Shown in pieces: positions 1-10,266 of a stretch of 64,000 nucleotides of DNA; positions within the stretch are counted from its first letter, which is position 1, and each line of letters begins with the position of its first letter. Below the pieces are notes generated by a model, which was not told the origin of the DNA, searched no databases, and saw only the letters and a program-made list of their open reading frames with translations. The DNA is from Cunninghamia lanceolata (lineage: Eukaryota > Streptophyta > Pinopsida > Cupressales > Cupressaceae), in NCBI GenBank assembly GCA_027924645.1, contig BSBN01000213.1, forward strand, positions 29,700,501 to 29,764,500, in the 5' to 3' direction. The position numbers were made by a program, and so were the translations under genes.

Positions 1-2570
1 GCAAAAATAAAACAATGAAAGATTTGGACTCTTCCTTATGATCCTAGAGATGTCCAAACACGTGATCGACCTCTAACAAAAGATAAAAGACGAAAACGTC
101 TCAAGCTAGTTGCAACTACTACCTCGGCTATCTACACATTTAAGTTTACGCCAAACATGCTTTGAATCTGTGGTTTTAATCTCCCACACATCACGCACGC
201 GGAGCAACATGATTTCTCGCAATGCAGCTATTGTTTTAAGTACTCTAGAGTAGTTTAACGTTGATAGCTCAGTCTTAAAGAAACTCTTAATATTCTACGT
301 CTTTACCGATAGTTTAAAGTTTGCAGCTCACAATTGCATCATGCAGTGATCAGTCTTTGATGAAAGCACATTTGAGAGGTATGCTCTAACATCATACGTC
401 GTCAACCATGAGAGTTAATGATCCGTTTTCTAAGTTATTGAGTTCTAACAGACAACTGCAATACTATTTCAAAGGTTTCTATTGCCATAATACAGCAATG
501 ATACTTTCATGATGATAAACTTCTCACAGAAACACAGAAAAAGATGTTTTCATCATACTATATTTGTTGTAAGCATTTTACCTTATTCAGCAAAGAAGAA
601 CACAACGAATGCCGAAGCCTCCCTTTAATCCTCACTGCCGACCACCACTGATAGTCTCCTTCCGTTATCTCGTAGTTGATTTCTATGACAACCCCGACAG
701 ACTCCTCTCACTGCCGTTTATATCCTCCTTTTGAAGCCACCACCTCCTCCACGATGAAGGTTTCAAGTGCCTTTTCAATATACTCTGCCGTATCACTCTT
801 TCTCTAGCTCACGTCAGTCCTTACAAACTCTCCCTTACCTCCTCAGAAGTCCATCCACCACAGATAAAACGATAACTACTTAGAAGAATGAACCTCTCCT
901 TCAACACACAGCCCCCCGATCTCTCTCCCTGCCTTCGCTAATATCTCCACTCACATTTTCTCCTACCAACCACAACAGCCACTCCCTAAAACTCCTCCTC
1001 CTCTACGCAGTTTTTCCTTCCTCTTCTCAACCGCTTGCCACTACTCCATCCTCTCCTTCACATAGCAACAAACTTTTATTCTTCCGCAGTTACTTTCCTC
1101 CTTCCCATTCTCACGACGGCCTAAAACTATCTCATCTCTCTGCCGAACACCACGAACCATCACCCCTCCTTTCTACGCAGCTTTCTCCTTCTCAACCATA
1201 ACCGACTACTCCCTTCTCCACTCACGTCATGAAGGAATCTCCATTTAAGTCTCTAACTCAAATGTAACCACCACTTCGCATACCTCCCATGCCGCGTAGG
1301 TGCAACTCTCTAAAATACTGCGGTTAGTTAAAGATTCTGCCCAATCATCCCCGACGCCTTTGCACTCACCTAGTGACGGGGATTCAAACATAAATGTACG
1401 GTTTCTGGCCACTCTAGCACCCATCCCCCTCTCTCTCGCGCTAAAGAGAGTGGTTTTTTTAAAACATAAATAGACCTCCGAAACAAGCCTAAGCCCATGG
1501 TGGTTGACATAACTAATATAACCGACTTCAAGACTTAATACGACCATAAGAAAGATTTAATTCCTTCGGTAATGAGGCTTGCCAAGGACATAACAACCCG
1601 TCCTTACTAGGACAAAAGGCATCAACCTTCCTAAAACCAACTTAATATTGAATTGAGGAGTTTACGCTTGTCACGGCGACGGTTACGAAATGATTTGAGC
1701 TTCGTTGGGGTCGAGAAGGAAGGAGAGGCAAAGACCATTTTACTAAGAAACTCAAAGTCAGATTGATAATAACTCGTAGTCAAAGTTGGAAGAAGAGACT
1801 TACTTTTAGACGACGACTAAAATAAATGATTTCACGCTATGGCTACAAATCGACATTCATCGATCTACCAAAATAGAACAAATTCACGAGTTCGACGCAT
1901 TTTACGTCAATCGCAACGGATTGATCATAATGCAAACAAGTTCCTACAACGTTAAACGCACTAAGCTGACTTCTCGCGATTTTCGACTTCGAGACAAGAT
2001 TTGCAATTTCGCCACAAGATGACTCAATAAATACTTATAGACGTGAATATTAAACATCTAAAATACGTCGACTTACTATTATGGTCTTACGACGCCATCG
2101 ATGTCTCCAAAATTCTACAAGATGACTTCCGACTAGGATGTTATACTTTATCCTTTGACGTCGACATCAAATAAACTACCCAAACTGACAAACAAGACTT
2201 ACTTGTTGGTTTCCAGGCTTATCTATCTGTTTGGCGATCTCAGTGGCAAACACCTCTGGTTAGTTTCCAGAGTCTATACTCTCTCTCGAAGATACTTTCT
2301 CTTCCGTCGAACACTGTCCACCTATTCCTGCATCGACAGACTCGCATGCAATTTTGTGGTCAAAGCATCTATGTTCAAATCAAAACATAATATATCCAAA
2401 ACATCATTGCATTTATTATAGCGACTTTTAGTCTACAATATCACCTTGATCGTAATCATTAGATTCCACAATTCAATACAACAACTTTGTAAGATAAATC
2501 ATCAATTTCCGTGTCGTTCACAACACATTAAATTACTAAAATTTGCAAGAAAGTAAATAGTATAATTGTT
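1..2570. other. Unassigned non-coding DNA, no recognisable gene
   Basis: No open frame here has a recognisable domain; the longest are about 90-100 codons (minus 1245-1547, plus 2155-2421) and look like chance frames. The stretch at about 600-1250 is strongly pyrimidine-biased (CTCC/TTCC runs). The right edge carries a purine run followed by TGTGACAG, which could be the PPT and LTR start of a lost retroelement. I cannot assign this DNA to a family. Confidence 0.5.
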
Positions 2571-2592
2571 TTCAAAAAGAGGGATGTGACAG

Positions 2593-5500
2593 TATAGGGA
2601 TAGGGTTTAAGTTTTAAGGGTTAAGGGATAGGGATTAGGGTTTAAGGTATAGTGTTGAGGGTTGATGATTTAGGGATAGGTTTAGGTTTGAGGGATTAGG
2701 GTTTACGGTTGATGAATTAGGGTTTAATGTTTAGAGTTGAGTGTTGAGGGTTGACGGTTGACGGTTGGGGGTTGAGGTTGAGGGATAGGGTTAATGGTCA
2801 AGGGATTAGGGTTAAATAAGAGTGTCGAGGGTAGAGGGATTAGGGTTTAAGGTATAGTATCAAGCCTGTTGAGGGTCTAGGAATAGGGATAGCATTTAGG
2901 GTTTAGGGATGAGGGATTAGAGTTGAGGGATAACGGATGACGGATTAGGGTTGAGGGTTGAGGGATTAGGGTTTAGGGACAAGGTTTAGGGTTAGGGTTG
3001 AGGGATTAGGGTTTAAGGTATAGTGTTGAGGGTTTAGGGATAGGGTTTAGGGTTTAGGGTTGAGGGATTATGGTTTAAGGTATAGTGTTGAGGGTTTAGG
3101 GTTTAGGGATAGGATTTAGGGTTGAGGGATTAGGGTTTAGGGTTGACGGATTAGGGTTTAGGGTTGACAGATTAGGGTTTAATGTTGAGATTTGAGGGTT
3201 GAGGGTTGAGGGTTTAGGGATAGGGTTGATGGTCAAGGGATTAGGGTTAAAGTAGAGTGTTGAGGGTAGAGGGATTAGGGATAGGGTTTAGGGTTGAAGG
3301 TTTAATGATTGAGGGTTGAGGCTTTATGGCTGAGGGTTAAGGGATTGGGGTTTAAAATATAGGGTTGAGCATCGAGGGTTTATGGATAGGTTTTAGGGTT
3401 TAATTTTTAAGGGTTAAGGGTTGAGGGATAGTGTTTAGGGTTTAGGGATAAGGGATTAGGGTTTAAGGTATAGTATCGAGGGTTGAGGGTTTAGGAATAG
3501 GGATAGAGTTTAGGGTTTGGGGATGAGGGATTAGGGTTGAGGGTTGAGGTATTAGGGTTGAGGGTTGAGGGATTAGGGTTTAAGGTATAGTGTCAAGGGT
3601 TGAGGGTTTATTAATAGTGTTTAGGGTTGAGGGTTGATGGATTAGGTTTTAGGGTTGATGGATTAGGGTTTAAGGTATAGTGTTGAGGGTTGAGGGTTTA
3701 GGGTTGACAGATTAGGGTTTAGGGTTGACAAATTAGTGTTTAATGTCAAGGTTAGGGTTAGAGTGTCGAGGGTAGAGGGATTAGGGATAGGGTTTAGGGT
3801 TGAAGGTTTAAGAATTGAGGGTTGAGGCTTTAGGGATGAGGGTTTAAGGCTTAAGATATAGTGTCAAGTGTTGAGGGTATAGGGATAGGGTTTAAGTTTT
3901 AAGGGTTAAGGGATAGGGATTAGGGTTTAAGGTATAGTGTTGAGGGTTGATGATTTAGGGATAGGGTTTAGGTTTGAGGGATTAGGGTTTACGGTTGATG
4001 AATTAGGGTTTAATGTTTAGAGTTGAGTGTTGAGGGTTAAGGGTTGACGGTTGAGGGTTGAGGTTGAGGGATAGGGTTAATGGTCAAGGGATTAGGGTTA
4101 AATAAGAGTGTCGAGGGTAGAGGGATTAGGGTTTAAGGTATAGTATCGAGCCTGTTGAGGGTCTAGGAATAGGGATAGCATTTAGGGTTTAGGGATGAGG
4201 GATTAGAGTTGAGGGATGACGGATGATAGATTAGGGTTGAGGGTTGAGGGATTAGGGTTTAGGGACAATGTTTAGGGTTCAGGTTGAGGGATTAGGGTTT
4301 AAGGTATAGTGTTGAGGGTTTAGGGATAGGGTTTAGGGTTGAGGGATTAGGATTTGATGTTGAGGGTTGAGGGTTTAGGGATAAGGGTTAGGGTTTAGGG
4401 TTGAGGGATTATGGTTTAAGGTATAGTGTTGAGGGTTTAGGGTTTAGGGATAGGATTTAGGGTTGAGGGATTAGGGTTTAGGGTTGATGGATTAGGGTTT
4501 AGGGTTGACAGATTAGGGTTTAATGTTGATAGTTGAGGGTTGAGGGTTTAGGGATAGGGTTGATGGTCAAGGAATTAGGGTTAAAGTAGAATGTTGAGGG
4601 TAGAGGGATTAGGGATAGGGTTTAGGGTTGAAGGTTTAACGATTGAGGGTTGAGGCTTTATGGCTGAGGGTTAAGGGATTGGGTTTTAAAATATAGTGTT
4701 GAGCATCGAGGGTTTATGGATAGGTTTTAGGGTTTAATTTTTAAGGGTTAAGTGTTGAGGGATAGTGTTTAGGGTTTAGGGATAAGGGATTAGGGTTTAA
4801 GGTATAGTGTTGAGGGTTGAGGGTTTAGGAATAGGGATAGAGTTTAGGGTTTAGGGATGAGGGATTAGGGTTGAGGGTTGAGGTATTAGGGTTGAGGGTT
4901 GAGGGATTACGGTTTAAGGTCTAGTGTCAAGGGTTAAGGGTTTATTAATAGTGTTTAGGGTAGAGGGTTGATGGATTAGGTTTTAGGGTTGATGGATTAG
5001 GGTTTAAGGTATAGTGTTGAGGGTTGAGGGTTTAGGGTTGACAGATTAGGGTTTAGGGTTGACGGATTAGTGTTTAATGTCAAGGTTAGGGTTAGAGTGT
5101 CGAGGGTAGAGGGATTAGGGATAGGGTTTAGGGTTGAAGGTTTAAGAATTGAGGGTTGAGGCTTTAGGGATGAGGGTTTAAGGCTTAAGATATAGTGTCA
5201 AGTGTTGAGGGTATAGGGATAGGGTTTAAGTTTTAAGGGTTAAGGGATAGGGATTAGGGTTTAAGGTATAGTGTTGAGGGTTGATGATTTAGGGATAGGG
5301 TTTAGGTTTGAGGGATTAGGGTTTACGGTTGATGAATTAGGGTTTACGGTTGATGAATTAGGGTTTAATGTTTAGAGTTGAGTGTTAAGGGTTGAGGGTT
5401 GACGGTTGAGGGTTGAGGTTGAGGGATAGGGTTAATGGTCAAGGGATTAGGGTTAAATAAGAGTGTCGAGGGTAGAGGGATTAGGGTTTAAGGTATAGTA

Positions 5501-7165
5501 TTGAGCCTGTTGAGGGTCTAGGAATAGGGATAGCATTTAGGGTTTAGGGATGAGGGATTAGAGTTGAGGGATAACAGATGACGGATTAGGGTTGAGGGTT
5601 GAGGGATTAGGGTTTAGGGACAAGGTTTAGGGTTCAGGTTGAGGGATTAGGGTTTAAAGTATAGTGTTGAGGGTTTAGGGTTGAGGGATTAGAGTGAAGG
5701 GTTGAGGGATTAGGATTTGATGTTGAGGGTTGAGGGTTTAGGGTTTAGGGTTTAGGGTTAGGGTTGAGAGTTGAGGGATCAGAGTTAAGGGTTGAGGGAT
5801 TAGGGTTTGACGTCAAGGGTTGAGGGTTGAGGTTTGAGGGTCAAGGGTTTAGGGATAGGGTTGAGGTTCAAGGGATTAGGGTTAAAGTAGAGTATGGAGG
5901 GTGTAAGGATTAGGGATAGGGTTGGAGGGTTTAGGGATAAGGGATTAGGGTTTAAGGTATAGTATTGAGTCTGTTGAGGGTTTAGGAATAGGGATAGCAT
6001 TTAGGGTTTAGGGATGAGGGATTAGAGTTGAGGGATGATGGATTAGGGTTCAGGGTTGAGGGATTAGGGTTTAGGGATATGGTTTAGGGTCGAGGGTTGA
6101 GGGATTAGGGTTTAAGGTATAGTTTTGAGGGTTGAGGGTTTAGGATTAGAGTTTAGGGTTGACAGATTAGCATTTAATGTCAAGGTCAGGGTTAGAGTGT
6201 CAAGGGTAGAGGCATTAGGGATAGGGTTTAGGGTTGAAGGTTTAAGGATTAAGGGTTGAGGCTTTAAGGATGAGGGTTTAAGGCTTAAGATATAGTGTCA
6301 AGTGTTGAGGGTGTAGGGATAGGGTTTAAGTTTTAAGGGTTAAGGGTTGAGGGATAGGGATTAGGGTTTAAGGTATAGTGTTGAGGGTTGATGGTTTAGG
6401 GATAGGGTTTAGGTTTGAGGGATTAGGGTTTAGGGTTGATGAATTAGGGTTTAATGTTGAGAGTTGAGGGTTGAGGGTTGAGGTTGAGGGATAGGGTTAA
6501 CGGTCAACGGATTAGGGTTAAATAAGAGTGTCAAGGGTAGAGGGATTAGGGTTTAAGGTATAGTATCGAGCCTGTTGAGGGTCTAGGAATAGGGATATCG
6601 TTTAGGGTTTAGGGATGAGGGATTAGAGTTAAGGGATGACAGATGATGGATTGGGGTTGACGGTTGACGGATTAGGGTTTAGGGACAAGGTTTAGGGTTA
6701 GGGTTCAGGGATTAGGGTTTAAGGTATAGTGTTGAGGGTTGAGGGATAGGGTTTAGGGTTGAGGGATTAGAGTGAAGGGTTGAGGGATTAGGATTTGACG
6801 TTGAGGGTTGAGGGTTTAGTGTTTAGGGTTTAGGGTTAGGGTTGAGAGTTGAGGGATCAGAGTTAAGGGTTGAGGGATTAGGGTTTGATGTTGAGGGTTG
6901 AGGGTTGAGGTTCGAGGGTCAAGGGTTTAGGGATAGGGTTAAGGTTCAAGGGATTAGGGTTAAAGTAGAGTGTGGAGGGTGTAAGGATTAGGGATAGGGT
7001 TGGAGGGTTTAGGGATAAGGGATTAGGGTTTAAGGTATAGTATCGAGTCTGTTGAGGGTTTAGGAATAGGGATAGCATTTAGGGTTTAGGGATGAGGGAT
7101 TAGAGTTGAGGGATGATGGATTAGGGTTGAGGGTTGAGGGATTAGGGTTCGGGGTTTAAGGGGGA
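2593..7165 (+). repeat. Degenerate telomere-like minisatellite array with higher-order structure
   Basis: About 4.6 kb made almost entirely of 6-7-bp variants of the plant telomere repeat (TTTAGGG, TTGAGGG, ATTAGGG, ATAGGG), G-rich on the plus strand. Perfect TTTAGGG runs are only two or three units long (for example near 5,741), so this is not an active telomere end. A larger unit is superimposed: the landmark TATAGGGATAGGGTTTAAG recurs at 2593, 3879, 5212 and, with one change, 6312. This gives units of about 1286, 1333 and 1100 bp plus a partial fourth. Other landmarks, such as AAGGTATAGTGTTGAGG, recur inside each unit. Open frames here (such as minus 5800-6000 and 6878-7078) are low-complexity artefacts of the repeat. 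Confidence 0.93.
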
Positions 7166-7221
7166 GGTATATTGTTATGAAATAGGCAAATAATCTCCCA
7201 TTGTTTACTGGCTCTATCCAC
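7166..7221. other. Non-telomeric spacer at inversion point
   Basis: Short A/T-rich segment without GGG/CCC heptamers, lying exactly where the telomere-like sequence switches strand. It begins after a GGGGGAGG run and ends before ACTATACCTTAAACCC. Confidence 0.7.
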
Positions 7222-7480
7222 AAGAACTACTAAACTATACCTTAAACCCTAATCCCTCAACCCTAAACTTTCAACCCTAAACCCTATCCCTAATCCCTCT
7301 ACCCTCAACACTCTACCTTAACCCTAATCCCTCGACCCTTAACTCTAAACGCTATCCCTAAAGCCTCAACCCTAAACCCTAATCCCTCAAGGTCCTAAAA
7401 TCTAATCCCTTATCCCTAAACTCTAAATCCTATCCCTAAATGCTCAACCCTTAACCTTAAACCTTAATCACTCAATCCTT
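7222..7480 (-). repeat. Inverted segment of the telomere-like array
   Basis: C-rich on the plus strand (CCCTAA/CCCTCAA variants). Its opening ACTATACCTTAAACCC is the reverse complement of a landmark repeated throughout the G-rich array, so this is the same repeat family in opposite orientation, not a different repeat. It decays into pyrimidine-rich DNA after about 7,480. Confidence 0.88.
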
Positions 7481-7542
7481 ATCCACCCCTCTCCTCCCCT
7501 ATCTGGCTCACTCTCATCTCTACTCTCCTCTACCCTCGACAC

Positions 7543-7620
7543 TATACATACATACATATAGGCATACATAGATACATACATACATATAGGCATACATAGA
7601 TACATACATACATATAGGCA

Positions 7621-7652
<32 letters not shown>

Positions 7653-7672
7653 GGCATACATACATACATGAT
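7543..7672. repeat. CATA-based microsatellite with a 30-odd-bp superunit
   Basis: Runs of ACATACATAC interrupted by TATAGGCATACATAGAT, repeated about three and a half times and ending in pure CATA. The tyrosine/cysteine/methionine-rich frame on the minus strand is a translation of this repeat and not a gene. Confidence 0.9.
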
Positions 7673-7782
7673 TAATAGCCTTAAACATAAAAAAATTAAA
7701 GTTTAACATAACACGCTCGCGTTATTTAAAACATGAAAAACAGCACAAACTTTTGTGGAAAAGGTAAAATGCAAAGAAAAGA
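7673..7782. other. Short spacer with isolated copy of the hairpin motif
   Basis: A/T-rich DNA containing ATAACACGCTCGCGTTAT near 7707, an additional copy of the motif that forms the base of the adjacent hairpin. Confidence 0.5.
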
Positions 7783-7860
7783 ATAACACGAGCGCGTTAT
7801 GGCTTGGTTTTGACGAGCCTAAGGCTCGTCATTACCAAGCCATAACGCGAGCGTGTTATA
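7783..7860. repeat. Near-perfect 37-bp inverted repeat (hairpin)
   Basis: The left arm (7783-7819) and right arm (7823-7860) pair over about 37 bp with roughly four mismatches and a 3-nt TAA loop. The arms end in GACGAGCC / GGCTCGTC and start in ATAACACG / CGTGTTAT. The palindromic base motif (AACGCGAGCGTTAT-type) is also found at about 7707 and, altered, just after the hairpin at about 7861. It may be a foldback end or transcript structure of a mobile element; the family is not recognised. Confidence 0.85.
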
Positions 7861-7936
7861 ATGCGCTAGCGTTTTGGCCTTTTTTTTTTAAACTAATTTG
7901 GCCACTTTTTGGCCCCCCATCTTTTTGCACTTACCC

Positions 7937-10266
7937 CTAACCTTTATGAGGTGTGTACTTCTAAGTTTGGCCTTCACTTTGTGTGTTGAAACTATTCTTA
8001 TGCTTTAGATGAAATGTGTTTCTCATAATTGTGATTCGGTCAAAAAGTTTTTTATGAGTTGACAAATTTTTTTTAAACTTTGAATTTTATTTCTTATGTT
8101 TGAACATTAGGTGTTTTGACTTATGTGGGACATTTAATTCGATTTGTTTGGACTTTGTGGTTTGGACTGACGTTTATTATGTGTGTGCTTTTGAGTTTGG
8201 CCTTCACATTGTGTTTTGAAACTATTCTTATGCTTTCAGATGAATTGTGTTTCTCATAATTGTGGTTTAGATGAGCAAACTTTTTATGGATTCATGGAAT
8301 TTTTTTAAAACTTTGAATTTTATTTCTTATGTTTGAACATTGGGTGTTTTTATATGTGTTTTCACTTTGTGTGTTTTGATGTGTGTGAGACATTCAATTT
8401 GAATTGTTTGAAGTGTTGTGTGAATTAGCTATGGCATTTACTTTTTGTGCTTTGGTTAGTGGGATTATTGGAATTTAATTTGTATTTTTTGAAGTGAGAA
8501 TTTTGGCATATATTATGTGATTTTAAGTTTGGCATTTACTTTCTATAACCTTATTAAGGCTTGGATGAAGTGTGTTTGTTGAACTTTAAAATTCATTGTG
8601 TTTGTGTGTTTAGAGGCGTAGAGTACAATGCAATTTATATTCTTTGAAGTGTTGCGTGAGTTAATTTCACATTTAATTTATGTTTTTTAGAGTGTGAACT
8701 TGGTATTTAGTGCAAACTTGGTAGTTTTTTAGAACTTCTTGTGGTTTGGATGAAGCTTAACTAAAATTTTGACATTCATTTTATTTGATTTGATTGTTTC
8801 TATTAAGTTTTTGTGATTTTAATTTAATCTTTGATCTTTGGAATTTAATTTATGTTTTTGAAGTGAGAATTTTGGCTTTCAATAAGTGTGCATGTTTTTT
8901 CGGTATTTATTTTTGACTTATTGTGGCTTGGATGATTTTTTTTTTTAAATGTTTAATTTTATTTCTTACTACATTGTGTATTTTTATATGTTTTCACTTT
9001 GTGTGTTTTGATGTGTGTGAGACATTCAATTCAACATTTTTGGACTGACCTTTATTATGTGTGCACTTTTGAGTTTGGCCTTCACCTTGTGTGTTGAAAC
9101 TATTCTTATGCTTTAGATGAAGTGTGTTTCTCATAATTGTGATTTGGTTGAACTTTTTATTAGTTGATGGAATTTCAGTAAAACTTAGAATTTTACTTCT
9201 TATGTTTGAACATTAGGTGTTTTGACGTGTGTGAGACATTCAATTCAAATTGTTTGGACCTTGTGGTTTAGACTGGCCTTTATTATGTGTGTGCTTTTGA
9301 GTTTGGCCTTCACTTTGTGTTTTGAAACCATTCTTATGGTTTTAGATGAATTGTGTTTCTCATAATTGTGGTTTGGATGAACAACATTTTATGGATTCAT
9401 TTAAAACTTTGAATTTTATTTCTTATGTTTGAACATTGCGTGTTTTTATGTATTTTCACTTTATGTGTTTTGATGTGTGTGAGACATTCAATTTGAATTG
9501 TTTGAAGTGCTGTGTGAGTTAACTATGGCATTTTTTTTTGTGCTTTTATAGTGGGATCATTGGAATTTAATTTGTTTTTTTTCGAAGTGAGAATTTCGAT
9601 ATTCATTATGTGTTTTAAGTTTGGAATTTACTTTTTACATCCTTCTTGAGGCTTTGTTGAAGTGTGTTTGTTGAACTTTGAAATTCACCGTGTTTGTGTA
9701 TTTAGAGGCGTAGAGTAGTGCAATTTATATTCGTTGAAGTGTTATGTGAGTTAACTTTCACATTTAATTTATATTTTTTTAGAGTGTAAGGATTATTGTC
9801 TTGCTTTGTGAACTTTAAACTTTGAGTTCTTTGTGTCTATAAACTATTTATTATGCTTTAGACAAAGTATTTAGTGCAAACTTTGTAGTTTTTTAGAACT
9901 TCTTATGGCTTGGATGAAGTGTAACTAAAATCTTGACACTCTGTGATTTTCCTTTAATCTTTGATGTTTGGAATTGAAGTGAGAATTTTGGCTTTCAATA
10001 AGTGTGCATGTTTTTTTGGCATTTATTTTCAACTTATTATTGTGGCTTGAAAAAAGTATGTTTAAATTTTGACCTTCATTGTGTGTGTGCAATTGAACAA
10101 TTGAGTAAGTCTGTACTTTGTGTTTTCATGTCTCTAAGTTTTGACATTCACTTTGTTCTTCATTCTCAGAGAATTCCTCTCCACATACCACCACAAGGGA
10201 GGTATGGGAGCAAGGAAGAGGCTGAGAATTGGACTTATCATTCATAGTAGGATGACCCTTCACCCC
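7937..10266 (+). repeat. Dispersed T/G-rich repeat, copy A (left part)
   Basis: Two successive units of about 1.1 kb (near 7,940-9,045 and 9,045-10,240). Each begins with a core containing GAGTTTGGCCTTCACTTTGT, then GTTGAAACTATTCTTATGC and GTGTTTCTCATAATTGTG. The segment is colinear with 54,865-57,096 (copy B) apart from small indels, and its core is shared with the satellite at 45.7-50 kb. No coding potential is evident. It is interrupted at 10,266 by the minus-strand LTR element and resumes at 17,638. The left edge is sharp: copy B continues leftwards, copy A does not. Confidence 0.85.

Noticed and set aside
1245..1547. 100-codon minus-strand ORF as a host gene
   Set aside because: No recognisable domain, no supporting signals, and it sits in pyrimidine-biased DNA.
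5800..7078. Two nearly identical 66-codon minus-strand ORFs (LNPNPLSLNPP-like)
   Set aside because: They are low-complexity translation of the telomere-like higher-order repeat, duplicated with it.
2593..7480. True chromosome end
   Set aside because: The heptamers are too degenerate, unrelated DNA lies on both sides, and the orientation flips inside the array.
7468..7665. Tyr/Cys/Met-rich ORF on the minus strand
   Set aside because: It is a direct translation of the CATA microsatellite.
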